Assembly (NCBI RefSeq): GCF_002921135.1
Contig: NZ_PQVJ01000060.1
Span: 1 to 55,703 of the forward strand
Reading direction: 5' to 3'
Length of the DNA: 55,703 nucleotides
Source: Avibacterium gallinarum
GTDB taxonomy: Bacteria > Pseudomonadota > Gammaproteobacteria > Enterobacterales > Pasteurellaceae
In this document: positions 8,584 to 16,416 of the stretch, piece after piece
Layout: every line of letters starts with the position of its first letter
Position numbering within the stretch: position 1 is the first letter of the stretch
Program-made: the position numbers and the translations under genes
Notes under the pieces: generated by a model
What the model was told of the DNA's origin: nothing
Seen by the model: the letters and a program-made list of their open reading frames with translations, nothing else
Databases searched by the model: none

Positions 8584-10821
8584 CTAGCGTGGGCTATTTT
8601 CGCTTTCTTCGGGTTCTTCGTCTAGCACTGCCAGCACATAGCAGCGGATTGTTTTATTGCCTGCGATTGGGCGCGGGAGTGCTTTTTTGTATTTGTAAGA
8701 CTTCTGTTTTGCGTTGGTGGTGGAAAGCATACCTGCGTCCGCCAGCACTTTATTCGCAATATTTTCATCAAAGCCAGCAATCACATCTTGCAAATAAACT
8801 TGCGGGAATATCCAATAGCGTGCGTCTTTGTTTAAAACACTGTCGCCAAGCTCTTTATAACCTGCCGTATCTTTTGGATCGGGCTGGTTTGGGTTGAATG
8901 GATATTCAATAAATCTTGCTCCATTCCGCAATAGCCAGCCGTTCGCCTGTGCAATGATTTGTTTTTTCTCTCGGCTTTCTAGCCCATAGACGCTAACCCA
9001 TTCATTAAAGCAATGTAGTAAGGCTTCGCCACATTCTGCCGCTTTCCATTGAGTTAAATGGCTCGAAAGCGTGAGTGCTGTTTCTAGCACGGCAAAACGG
9101 CTTGCTACACGTTGCACTTGTGGGCTGGCTTTTTGTGGTAAGCGTGCCAGCCATTTATCTTTAATCGTGCTATAAACGCCTGCTAGTGCGTCTTGGTTTT
9201 CAATTAGCCACGTGATCCACTCTCGCCCTATTGCCCCATAGTGCTTTTTACTCGCTTGGTTTAGGTGGTCTGCGTGGGTTTTACCGTCTTTGAAGTGGTG
9301 GAATTGTGTGGCCGCCGTGATAGGAATATTCAACAAGCGCACCAACTGCCCCGCATTGGTTTTTATGCCAGCTTGAGCAAGGTAATTTTCTAAATCTACT
9401 TCACCGGTAGAAAACGCCATTATTCGCCAGCGGTTCACTTCGCGATTTCCGCCCTCTTTTGCCCCTTGTATTTTGCCAATACCATTAAACAGCGTGTAGG
9501 CGGTTTGCTCTGCGTGTTTTTTGTTTGCCCCTTGCCCTATTTCGTCCATCACTAGAAAGCCGTCATTGCGTGCGGCTGCTTCATTGCTTAAGCCTAATGC
9601 GGTGGCGTTCCAGCTTACCCGTGTAATTTCGGGGTGCCCGTAAACACTAGCGGCAATGTTGGCGGTGGTAGTTTTCCCGCTAGTCGAACCGCCAAAAAGA
9701 TGAACGCCAAAGCTGTCAGCGTCCAGCAGATGAATTAGCGGTGCAGATAATGCGCAAGCCACGCCTAACATCATAGCGGGATTTCCCTTTACATATTGCC
9801 CGATTTCATTCTGCCAGCTTTCTAATGTGCCTTTGACTTGGTAGCCTGCAAAGCCTGCGGATTGTGAGCGAAACAAAACAGGGTGCTTAGGCTCGCCAAT
9901 GACTTCACCATTTGGCAATAAATACGCGCCATTCTGCCAGCCTGTGGCATTGGTGATAGTCCATAGCTTACGGTCGCCCGTGGTTTGTAAATAATCCGCC
10001 AATTCGTTTTTAAGTGTTGAATTAGACGTTACCTTTAAGCCACGGTTTTTTAACGTCCGCCACCCCTCACGTTCGCCAATATCTCCCAGCGGTAACGCTT
10101 CTATTACACGCTCTTGACTGTTTTCTAATTGCCATTGCAGCACTAAATAACTTTCGCTTTCACTGCGCCCAATGCCAACCACGTCCACCACATCAGAAAG
10201 CCACTGCACGCGCTCGATAATCTCGCCCGTGTGTTTGTCTAGTTTTGGTATAATGTGAAATAAGCTGCTTTTGCCGTTTTCTGTGCGTTTCTCAATGTAA
10301 GGCGATAAATTGCCTTGCTTTTGGTCTTTCGCTTCACCTTGCGCCACCTGTGCAATAATTTCAGCGGTTTCTGGGGCTTTTCGCATTTCACGGTAAAGGT
10401 TAATGTCTTTGTTCAAGTTTTGGTTTAGTGTGAGCGTGGCGCAATCATACAAGCCCACGATTTCCGCTTTCGTTTCCGTGGCTAACTTTAAGCAAAGTGC
10501 GGTGATATTTTCCCGAGAAAGTTCGCCGCATTGAATAAATTTTATTGCGCGTTGATCAGGGGTCGCAATCCTAATATTACTAAGGTTTGCTAGCTGTTTT
10601 TCACCTAAAATAACAGGCTTTTGATCATAGCGGGGGATTTCTCCCCCACTGGTTTTAAATGGTGGAATTTGCAATGCGTCCGCAATATTCTGCCATTCTA
10701 TGCCTGCTCCCTTGTTCCATACTTCCCACGCACGAGAGCCAACTAAGACAAGCAAATCATCAAAAGGGCAATTATTCCACGGCTGTTTTAAGTGCGGTGC
10801 GTTTTTAGTGCATTTTTTCAT
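8584..10821 (-). CDS. DUF927-domain ATPase/helicase, likely island replication protein
   Basis: This 745-residue protein has a Walker A motif GGSTSGKT (residues 377-384) and a Walker B-like FLVMDE (422-427) inside a DUF927 domain, a helicase-like P-loop domain common in satellites and prophages, often fused to or paired with primases. The N-terminal 200 residues are not assigned; a primase-type role is possible but no clear motif is visible. The start overlaps the upstream gene by 17 bp, as in a coupled operon. It is the last gene of the island operon, next to the iteron cluster, which supports a role in replicating the excised element. Confidence 0.8.
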   Translation of the reverse strand: MKKCTKNAPHLKQPWNNCPFDDLLVLVGSRAWEVWNKGAGIEWQNIADALQIPPFKTSGGEIPRYDQKPVILGEKQLANLSNIRIATPDQRAIKFIQCGELSRENITALCLKLATETKAEIVGLYDCATLTLNQNLNKDINLYREMRKAPETAEIIAQVAQGEAKDQKQGNLSPYIEKRTENGKSSLFHIIPKLDKHTGEIIERVQWLSDVVDVVGIGRSESESYLVLQWQLENSQERVIEALPLGDIGEREGWRTLKNRGLKVTSNSTLKNELADYLQTTGDRKLWTITNATGWQNGAYLLPNGEVIGEPKHPVLFRSQSAGFAGYQVKGTLESWQNEIGQYVKGNPAMMLGVACALSAPLIHLLDADSFGVHLFGGSTSGKTTTANIAASVYGHPEITRVSWNATALGLSNEAAARNDGFLVMDEIGQGANKKHAEQTAYTLFNGIGKIQGAKEGGNREVNRWRIMAFSTGEVDLENYLAQAGIKTNAGQLVRLLNIPITAATQFHHFKDGKTHADHLNQASKKHYGAIGREWITWLIENQDALAGVYSTIKDKWLARLPQKASPQVQRVASRFAVLETALTLSSHLTQWKAAECGEALLHCFNEWVSVYGLESREKKQIIAQANGWLLRNGARFIEYPFNPNQPDPKDTAGYKELGDSVLNKDARYWIFPQVYLQDVIAGFDENIANKVLADAGMLSTTNAKQKSYKYKKALPRPIAGNKTIRCYVLAVLDEEPEESENSPR

Positions 10822-11227
10822 TCTCGCCCCCGTGAATTTGTGTTTCTAATTGGGCGATTATTTGCGCTTCCATTCTTGTAAGCTGTGATGAAAGAAAATG
10901 ACAAACTGCGCAACCAAGTAAACGGCGGGCGATTTCCTCCCCGCTGTATTGTTCCGCCAATTCCTCAATGTCTGTTGTTGGTGGGGTGGGTGATAGTTCA
11001 ATCAATTTTCTTGCAATGATATTCGCTTCTTTGGCAAATTGGATCGCCGCATTTGGTGTAACTTGTGCGATATTCTCCAACTCTTCCGCCACCGCTTCAA
11101 ACACGGCAGCAATATATGGAAATTCGGGGCTATTTGTGCCATTGATAAAATTACCGTTGCTAATGCCTATGGCTTGCTGTTCTGTCTCGCTAAAGCTATT
11201 CCAATTAATTTTTTTGTCGGTTTTCAT
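10805..11227 (-). CDS. Island hypothetical protein, 140 aa
   Basis: I do not recognise this protein. It is acidic and helical, with an AVCHFLSSQ segment near the C-terminus, and ends in HGGENEKMH. It overlaps the previous gene by 4 bp (ATGA) and the DUF927 gene by 17 bp, so the three are translated together. Its place directly before the helicase suggests an accessory replication or regulatory role, but that is inference. Confidence 0.65.
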   Translation of the reverse strand: MKTDKKINWNSFSETEQQAIGISNGNFINGTNSPEFPYIAAVFEAVAEELENIAQVTPNAAIQFAKEANIIARKLIELSPTPPTTDIEELAEQYSGEEIARRLLGCAVCHFLSSQLTRMEAQIIAQLETQIHGGENEKMH

Positions 11228-11574
11228 TTATTACCCTCCGCCAATTTCTCGCTTTCCATTCGTTCGATTTCTAACTTCTCCACGTCCGCCACCACAGCCA
11301 TTAGAAGCCCAATTAAAAACTTGGCTGAACGCTTAAAGGCTTTATTCTTCGCTTGCTGGGCTGGGTTAAGTTCTTGGCTGTTGATAAGCTCAAGTAATAA
11401 TTCCCGTCCTTGTGCAAGTCCATCAAGTAGCGTTTGACCTTCCTTTTTCATTTGAATTTTGTGGTGGAAATCACCAGGGAAATTCTCAAAGCATTTGCGG
11501 TTTGCTTGTTTGATTATCTCGCCTTGGCGTCTCCATTGTGGAAAATGGCTAATTGTTAAGGTTGGTTTAGTCAT
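11224..11574 (-). CDS. Island hypothetical protein, 116 aa
   Basis: The function is not recognised. The start chosen is the ATG giving MTKPTLTISHFPQWRRQG; a 13-codon longer frame would overlap the previous gene more deeply. The middle is hydrophilic, and a short hydrophobic segment (FLIGLLMAVVADV) is followed by a charged coiled-coil-like tail. The ends overlap both neighbours by a few bases, in keeping with one operon. Confidence 0.6.
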   Translation of the reverse strand: MTKPTLTISHFPQWRRQGEIIKQANRKCFENFPGDFHHKIQMKKEGQTLLDGLAQGRELLLELINSQELNPAQQAKNKAFKRSAKFLIGLLMAVVADVEKLEIERMESEKLAEGNK

Positions 11575-11764
11575 TATTCCACCCCCTAACGATAGTGATT
11601 GCATTAACATCACGATAGCTAAATCTCCCTTTCTCTTGTTCGGCTTTGATTTGATTTTTCACGGCCACAGCTTGGATTAAAGTCATTTGTGCCGCACATT
11701 CAAATTGGCTTCCATCTTGATAGGTAAGAATTACGCTGTAATTTTGCGCTTGCTGATTAGTCAT
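11567..11764 (-). CDS. Island small hypothetical protein, 65 aa
   Basis: A small soluble protein (MTNQQAQNYSVILTYQDG...) whose predicted pattern is a beta strand pair followed by a helix rich in Ala and Lys. I cannot assign it. It overlaps both neighbours by 8 bp, which supports translation. Small proteins of this kind fill the early operon of many satellites. Confidence 0.55.
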   Translation of the reverse strand: MTNQQAQNYSVILTYQDGSQFECAAQMTLIQAVAVKNQIKAEQEKGRFSYRDVNAITIVRGWNND

Positions 11765-11996
11765 TATTTGCCCCCTCGTTGCCGTCCGTTAAACCTAGCT
11801 CAAGTGTAATCGCTTGGTATAAATCCATTAATGCGCCGTCTGTCAGTAAATTAAAGCTATGCACTAGGGTTAAATCTGTTTCTCCGTAGCTGTTTTCGAT
11901 ATAGTGTTTTAAGAGATAAATCAGGCTCTCCACTTCAGAAAAACGGGCTAGCATTTGTTCTTGCTTGAACGCTTGTAGGGTGATTGAATTAGGCAT
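11757..11996 (-). CDS. Island small hypothetical protein, 79 aa
   Basis: A helical acidic protein (MPNSITLQAFKQEQMLARFS... to GNEGANND) with no recognised family. It overlaps the genes on both sides by 8 bp. The first residues and spacing look like a normal gene in a coupled operon; no function can be offered. Confidence 0.55.
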   Translation of the reverse strand: MPNSITLQAFKQEQMLARFSEVESLIYLLKHYIENSYGETDLTLVHSFNLLTDGALMDLYQAITLELGLTDGNEGANND

Positions 11997-12369
11997 TGTT
12001 CACCTCCGCCACAGCTGAAGTGAACGCAATAGGGAAAGTTCCCGCCATAAGTGCGGTGGGTTTTGTGATAGTTTTCATTGTGGATATTCTCAATTGTGTT
12101 AGTAAGTTTGATGTATCGCCATTAAGTGGGTGCGATACGGCTTCAACTACCGCAATTGATCGGCTCGGGTTATTCGTGCGATTGCTCGCCTTATTTCCCC
12201 GTATAGACCGTATCGCAAAATCGATACTTCTCGGGCGGTGTTCGCCCTGTGAAGGGTAAATTTGAGATAAAAAAATACCGCTTGAATAACGCTTGCGGTC
12301 TGCGTCAATTGTGATAGTGCTTGCAATACTACCGCCAACGGTATTTTTAATCAAGGCTAAATTACGCAT
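11989..12369 (-). CDS. Island hypothetical protein, 126 aa
   Basis: The frame is open for 126 codons and overlaps the Icd-like gene by 8 bp. The composition is unusual: Arg/Ser/Asn-rich in the middle, with a hydrophobic Ala/Thr C-terminus. An internal ATG (MKTITKPTALMAG) would give a 29-residue peptide instead. Direct and inverted GTATCGC/GCGATAC elements lie within it (12113-12220), so part of the segment may act as RNA or an operator rather than code for protein. Confidence 0.4.
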   Translation of the reverse strand: MRNLALIKNTVGGSIASTITIDADRKRYSSGIFLSQIYPSQGEHRPRSIDFAIRSIRGNKASNRTNNPSRSIAVVEAVSHPLNGDTSNLLTQLRISTMKTITKPTALMAGTFPIAFTSAVAEVNNA

Positions 12370-12526
12370 TTTTCACCTCCAAAATCACAAAAAACGGGGC
12401 GACTTGTGCGGTGGCTTGCTCGATACTGTCGGCATTTATGCGCACGGTATAACGTGGGAAAGACGAGATTAATTTGCGTGTATTGCGTAAGTCTGAACGG
12501 CTCACGGCTTTGAATAGATAAAGCAT
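12362..12526 (-). CDS. Icd/Kil-like small protein (P4-type host division inhibitor family)
   Basis: The 54-residue product begins MLYLFKAVSRSDLRNTRK and resembles the C-terminal part of proteins annotated as host cell division inhibitor Icd-like (P4 Kil/Ash neighbourhood). GGAG stands 8 bp before this ATG. The same frame is open upstream to 12913 (183 codons). That upstream part contains an intrinsic terminator and paired repeats, so I regard it as a regulatory leader rather than coding sequence. In P4 the equivalent gene also lies just downstream of the immunity RNA. The family match is moderate. Confidence 0.5.
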   Translation of the reverse strand: MLYLFKAVSRSDLRNTRKLISSFPRYTVRINADSIEQATAQVAPFFVILEVKNA

Positions 12527-12554
12527 TGCTGTAACTCCAATGTTAATGATTTTA

Positions 12555-12800
12555 GAAGTTACCGCGAAAGTTTCCAGGCTTGGGCGGTAACGTGTTACGG
12601 GCTGGAAAACTGCGAACATTGGAACACAGCAAAGGGCGATACCTTTCCCATAACACGCCACCATAGATGAACACGCCTGTTTTAGGCGTTCTTTGGGTGT
12701 GTTTGTGCTACGCATAAAAAAACACGCATTAATAGGCGTGTTACTATACGCCAATGTTTTATCGTTCGAGTTTCCAGGCTCGGCACTGTTTGAAAGTGCG
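12555..12800 (-). ncRNA. Candidate P4 CI / C4-type immunity RNA leader
   Basis: On the minus strand two copies of a CTGGAAACT-containing element (12569-12584 and 12769-12783) lie 200 bp apart. Between them is an AGTTTTCCAG element (12602-12611) able to pair with either copy. An intrinsic terminator (12715-12742) and a second GAACGCCT/AGGCGT hairpin lie in the same stretch. P4 CI RNA and P1 C4 RNA use this layout: target-antisense-target upstream of the kil or ant gene, with pairing that promotes early termination. The RNA ends cannot be fixed from sequence. Confidence 0.4.
12715..12742 (-). terminator. Intrinsic terminator inside the Icd-like leader
   Basis: Read on the minus strand, AACACGC-CTATTAAT-GCGTGTT is followed by a run of T. 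A strong terminator inside an open frame argues that the upstream part of the frame is a leader and that the operon is controlled by premature termination. Confidence 0.65.
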
Positions 12801-13036
12801 GTGTTAAAATACGATAAATTTTCTTTATTTGCACGATAAAAATTTTCATTTACTTTAAAATTTTGATGAACGAAATTCATATTTTGGCTATAATTGGTTT
12901 TCGTGATTTGCATAAATCATTTTCCTAGTTAATGAAAGTTGGATGTTCTCAGGCTCGCGGGTTTCGTGAGCCTTTTTGTTTGGTTTCCTCATTTTGAGTA
13001 AAAGCACGGTTTTGATCTCAAGTTTTATCAAGGATC

Positions 13037-13303
13037 TTATTCCTCGTTTAAGTCTGCTCTTCGGTTAAAGTGCGGTAGTCTTTCGCCTCGTTTGCGCTTT
13101 TCGGCTATCAGGTCTTTTATGCGGTAATAGACGCGATAATCATTGATAAGGTTGCTTGCTCTTGCTCGTAGGCTGTGTGGTTGCATATTGGCAGCATTTG
13201 CGTGTGTGGCAATGTAGGCAAGTTTTGCATTGCCTAACTCAACATATTTCTGTACAAAGGCTTGTTTTCTTGGGGTTAATTCTTCGCTTCTTCGTCTTGG
13301 CAT
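13037..13303 (-). CDS. Terminase small subunit-like protein
   Basis: The 88 residues begin MPRRRSEELTPRKQAFVQKY and continue with the pattern of Terminase_2/TerS helix-turn-helix domains (LTPKQ..FV.EY....N...A...AG-like, then a ...NDYRVYYRIKDLIAEKRKRG helix). It is shorter than phage TerS proteins. A stand-alone TerS homologue without a large terminase is a feature of phage-inducible islands, where it can direct the helper phage's packaging motor to satellite DNA. That role is inferred here. Confidence 0.6.
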   Translation of the reverse strand: MPRRRSEELTPRKQAFVQKYVELGNAKLAYIATHANAANMQPHSLRARASNLINDYRVYYRIKDLIAEKRKRGERLPHFNRRADLNEE

Positions 13304-13320
13304 TGGTTTGCTCCTTGTGC

Positions 13321-13428
13321 GTACCGTAAACGTACCCGATCTTTTCCTATCTCATTGTTTTTAAAGCTAAACGCAAAATTGCGTTCACCTATCTCATTGA
13401 TTTTAAAACAAAGCTCAAAATTGAGCTT
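13321..13428. repeat. Paired repeats and hairpins upstream of the TerS-like gene
   Basis: CCTATCTCATTG plus TTTTAAA occurs twice, 42 bp apart (13346 and 13388). Each copy is followed by a near-perfect palindrome: AACGCAAAATTGCGTT (13370-13385) and AAGCTCAAAATTGAGCTT (13411-13428). GTACCGTAAACGTAC at 13321 is a further imperfect dyad. The arrangement just before a gene start looks like duplicated operators or RNA hairpins. Confidence 0.5.
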
Positions 13429-13480
13429 CGCAAAATCATTTCTGGATTTAGTCTAATCAACGAGCCCCATTTGGGCTGGT

Positions 13481-13774
13481 TCAGTTGTCTTCAAATTCCA
13501 GTGGAATATTGCGGTTTTTTAGTTTCGGCAATTTTTCACGTTCCTGTACTTTGTTGAAGAAAGTAAAAATTTCTTGGCTCATTTCTGCAGGTGTAAGGCG
13601 ATAATTTGCCAACTCCCAGCCCTCTCCTAGCTGGTGTTTTTTAAATTCCTCTACCGCATTTATTGCTGCATTGCGATGTGGGAAAGTCCCTAAATCACGC
13701 TCTACTTGCTGGCGTTGTTTGAGGTTAATCAAAGTGATATTTGCACGAAATTTGATGAGGTTGTTATTTGTCAT
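13481..13774 (-). CDS. Island hypothetical protein, 97 aa
   Basis: A soluble 97-residue protein that I do not recognise. It has a basic N-terminal half (RANITLINLKQRQQVERDLG) and the segment NAAINAVEEFKKHQLGEGWE, which suggests a strand-helix module. It lies between the TerS-like and AntA-like genes on the same strand, with non-overlapping ends. Confidence 0.55.
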   Translation of the reverse strand: MTNNNLIKFRANITLINLKQRQQVERDLGTFPHRNAAINAVEEFKKHQLGEGWELANYRLTPAEMSQEIFTFFNKVQEREKLPKLKNRNIPLEFEDN

Positions 13775-13828
13775 TAGTGTTAATCCTTGTAGTAATCTTG
13801 GGGTTTTGTCGCTCTTGATATTCCGCTA

Positions 13829-14569
13829 CTAGTGCAATTTATCTTCACGTTCAATTAATCGCTTTAAGTGGCTTTTACGTTGCTTGAATGGCATATCCAC
13901 CATTAAAAGGCTGGTGTTTGTCTGCTGTAGTAATTTGAGCAAGTGAAGCTGTCTTGTCGTAAAGCTATCTCGCACATTCGCCACGCCTGTTCTTTCTTTC
14001 CAGTGGTGGACGTTCTCGCCTAAAAGCAAGCTATCTAGCATTACTTGTTCATTGCTGAAGTGATACGGCTTTGACTCTTTGCCTTGGCGTTGGTAGTAAT
14101 CTTTGATTGCGTCTGTCATTGCTCGATTGTGGTCAATCGTGGCAAGCCTTGCTTTGGTTCGCTCTAAGGTGTTGCGGTGTAGGTGAGGGGCAACCTGCGC
14201 AAATTGCTTTTCTGCTTCGATAAAGTGCTGGCGGATTGCGTGGCCCACTTCGTTTTTTTCCAATAAGCAAAGGTGTTTCGCCATATCAAAAGTGATGATG
14301 TAATCCTTACTTCGCATATTCCCACCTTTTTGATTTGATAATTTTGTCAAATCAATGGCGGAATTTTGCACAATAAAATCTTGCCCCTCGATAAATTGGC
14401 ATTGCTTAATACGTTTTTTAATCCACGTTGAATATTCTTGCTTTGAACCTAAGGCTTTATGTAAATTGCGAGAATTTACGCCATTTATTTCCTTGTGGTG
14501 GAATTGGTGCGTTACAGGCTCAAGTAATAGATTTAGTGCGTTAGTGGGTAAGTGTTGATTGTTATTCAT
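13829..14569 (-). CDS. AntA/AntB-type phage antirepressor
   Basis: The first 130 residues carry the AntA/AntB domain: INGVNSRNLHKALGSKQEYS, WIKKRIKQCQFIEGQDF and the YIITFDMAKHLCLLEKNEVG block. Such proteins inactivate phage repressors or form part of lysogeny switches. The C-terminal half (about 130-246) is not assigned. P1-type ant genes are the targets of C4 RNA, so its presence beside a C4/CI-like leader fits. The start overlaps the upstream gene by 4 bp. Confidence 0.8.
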   Translation of the reverse strand: MNNNQHLPTNALNLLLEPVTHQFHHKEINGVNSRNLHKALGSKQEYSTWIKKRIKQCQFIEGQDFIVQNSAIDLTKLSNQKGGNMRSKDYIITFDMAKHLCLLEKNEVGHAIRQHFIEAEKQFAQVAPHLHRNTLERTKARLATIDHNRAMTDAIKDYYQRQGKESKPYHFSNEQVMLDSLLLGENVHHWKERTGVANVRDSFTTRQLHLLKLLQQTNTSLLMVDMPFKQRKSHLKRLIEREDKLH

Positions 14570-14838
14570 TGGGTTAATTCCTTTTTGTACAATTTGATTA
14601 ATTTCGCAAGCTGGTTTTTGGCGCGAATTAATCCGTAGTGATAGGTTTCGTTATTGGGATATTGCAAAACATCACTTTCTAGCCGTTTAATTCGCTCATT
14701 GAGCAATGTTATAACGTCAGTTAATGGATAAGGCTCATTGTCGTCATACAGGCTCATAAATCGCAGTAGCGGGCGTTTTTCTAAATAGTGCGTTATTGCA
14801 CTGCTTAACTGCGTTTCTTTGGCAATGCGGCATTTCAT
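14566..14838 (-). CDS. Island hypothetical protein, 90 aa
   Basis: The start is taken at the ATG sharing a base with the upstream stop (TAATG), giving MKCRIAKETQLSSAITHYLE; the longer frame has an unlikely Gly/Arg-rich lead. The protein is helical with a charged C-terminal region (LLNERIKRLESDVLQYPNNE). Its function is unknown. It overlaps the AntA-like gene by 4 bp. Confidence 0.6.
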   Translation of the reverse strand: MKCRIAKETQLSSAITHYLEKRPLLRFMSLYDDNEPYPLTDVITLLNERIKRLESDVLQYPNNETYHYGLIRAKNQLAKLIKLYKKELTQ

Positions 14839-15086
14839 TATTGCAATCTCTCCGCTGGTGGAAGTTGTGCCGTGCTGTCGTCTTCCGCCACAACCACAAA
14901 GCCGCAAAGTGCGGTGAGATTTTTCACAATTTCTAGCAAGTCCGCTCTGGCATAAAATAAGCGCTCGGCAATAAATGCTAGTCTTTCTTTTGCGTCATTC
15001 TGTGTTAATCCCTCCAGTGCCATTTGTTCCAGTGCGGCAAGTTGTACGCTAATGTCATCAAGTGTCGGCGTTTTTCTTTGGCTCAT
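14838..15086 (-). CDS. Island hypothetical protein, 82 aa
   Basis: A helical 82-residue protein (MSQRKTPTLDDISVQLAALE...) with no recognised domain. It overlaps the Rha-like gene by 4 bp and couples to the next by a TAATG junction. A USS copy lies in its C-terminal codons. No function can be assigned. Confidence 0.6.
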   Translation of the reverse strand: MSQRKTPTLDDISVQLAALEQMALEGLTQNDAKERLAFIAERLFYARADLLEIVKNLTALCGFVVVAEDDSTAQLPPAERLQ

Positions 15087-15772
15087 TGGTTTGCTCCTTG
15101 TGCTTGGCGGAAGTGGTGCAAGGTGGTTTCTATAAGCTGTGCTTTGCGTTGTGAATAGCTGAAGCCTAGCTTTATCATCACCGCATTTTCAGAAAGTAAC
15201 TCATCCACCAGCTTTAACTGGCTTTCTGTGAGAAATTGGCGAGTGTCCGCGTCTTTTGGGTAACCGTGCATTGCTAGCCATTTCTTTTTACTCATTCCTA
15301 ACGCTACGCAATAAACGAGGTTATTTTCTCGGCTATAAGCGTGTGGGTCGTCTTTGCCTTGTTTCTCAATGCTAAATTTGATTGCGTCATTAAGTCGGCG
15401 CTGGTCGTTTTTCAGGTTAGCCCGTGATGTAATCCAACTTTTCATCTGGTTGAATTTTTTAATGTAGGCTTCTTTAAATTGCATTGCTTTCTTGCCAGTA
15501 AATCCCATTGCCAGCAAAGTAAAACCGTCTTGGGTCATTAAGAACATTGGGCGTTTTTCGCCTTTGCTGTCGGTGTATTTAACCGCCTTAAAATTAAGGG
15601 CGTTAAATTCTTTTGAGCAACCTAGGTTTTCAATACGTTGAAGTAAGTTATCGTGGCGTTTGCCAAAATATTCCGCCACTTTTAAACTGTCGGTCATAGC
15701 TACGGTTTCGCGGTGGAATAACTTAGGAAATACTGCACTTTCTAAGGTGTTTTCTAATGCTTGTGCTGTCAT
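15083..15772 (-). CDS. Rha-family phage regulatory protein
   Basis: The N-terminal 110 residues match the Rha (pRha) domain: VAMTDSLKVAEYFGKRHDNL, RIENLGCSKEF, PMFLMTQDGFTLLAMGFTGK and AMQFKEAYIKKFNQM. Rha proteins are lambdoid and satellite regulators that can interfere with growth of infecting phage. The C-terminal half (about 120-229) is a separate helical region with GMSKKKWLAMHGYPKD. It overlaps both neighbours by 4 bp. Confidence 0.85.
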   Translation of the reverse strand: MTAQALENTLESAVFPKLFHRETVAMTDSLKVAEYFGKRHDNLLQRIENLGCSKEFNALNFKAVKYTDSKGEKRPMFLMTQDGFTLLAMGFTGKKAMQFKEAYIKKFNQMKSWITSRANLKNDQRRLNDAIKFSIEKQGKDDPHAYSRENNLVYCVALGMSKKKWLAMHGYPKDADTRQFLTESQLKLVDELLSENAVMIKLGFSYSQRKAQLIETTLHHFRQAQGANQ

Positions 15773-16155
15773 TGATTGCCCTCCGCTTCAATATGAATAA
15801 GCGTGTTTAAGTGCGTTTCTGCTTCGGTGAGTGCGTCAAATGCCAGCTCTAAGACTTCTTCAGCAGATAACGGCTTGCCGTCTTTGTCGGTAACTTGTCC
15901 GCCTTGGTTAATAGCGATTTCTAGCAAGGTTTTAGCCTGCTCGATATTTTCCGCTAGTTCTCGGGTTTCAATTTCCGCCAACGCGGCAATGGTATTGATG
16001 GATTTAAAAATCCCTGTGCGGCTAACGGGTTTTGATTTGCCGTTCTCTGGCATTGATACGGCATTTAATCCGCCCGCTTCCGCCAGTGTTTTAATTTGTG
16101 TGATTAGTCCTTTGATGTCGCCTAATTTGGTCGGTTTTCTTTGTGCTGCTGTCAT
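15769..16155 (-). CDS. Island hypothetical protein, 128 aa
   Basis: A 128-residue, mainly helical acidic protein beginning MTAAQRKPTKLGDIKGLITQ. I do not recognise a family. It lies between the HTH and Rha-like genes and overlaps Rha by 4 bp, which suggests a role in the same regulatory module; nothing more can be said. Confidence 0.55.
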   Translation of the reverse strand: MTAAQRKPTKLGDIKGLITQIKTLAEAGGLNAVSMPENGKSKPVSRTGIFKSINTIAALAEIETRELAENIEQAKTLLEIAINQGGQVTDKDGKPLSAEEVLELAFDALTEAETHLNTLIHIEAEGNQ

Positions 16156-16159
16156 TGAT

Positions 16160-16402
16160 TCAATCCTGTAGTGCTGAATGTAAGGTATAAACGGCTATGC
16201 CTCTGTGCTTTACTCCTGCGTGGTCGATTTCGTCTTGCTTGCTGGTGGAAATGTCGTAACCTTTCGCCCGCAGTTCCATAATTCGCGGGGCGGGGCTACA
16301 AATTCCCATTGCTCTAAATTCCAGTGTTGAGCAAGAACCTTGTTTTAATCGCTGGATAATTGCCATTCGTTGCGTGTGTCGGCTGGTGTCGGTGATTTGC
16401 AT
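16160..16402 (-). CDS. Small helix-turn-helix protein
   Basis: The 80-residue protein has TQRMAIIQRLKQGSCSTLEF and GICSPAPRIMELRAKGYDIS, the pattern of short phage winged helix-turn-helix proteins (HTH_39-like) with a C-terminal beta wing (RGIAVYTLHSA). It probably binds DNA. It directly follows alpA and precedes Rha, so it belongs to the regulatory block of the island. Confidence 0.65.
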   Translation of the reverse strand: MQITDTSRHTQRMAIIQRLKQGSCSTLEFRAMGICSPAPRIMELRAKGYDISTSKQDEIDHAGVKHRGIAVYTLHSALQD

Positions 16403-16416
16403 TGATTACCTCCTAA

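Noticed and set aside
12362-12913. Full 183-codon frame as one protein
   Set aside because: Its first two-thirds contain an intrinsic terminator, paired repeats and Cys-rich unlikely sequence. The internal ATG with GGAG better fits the Icd-like product.
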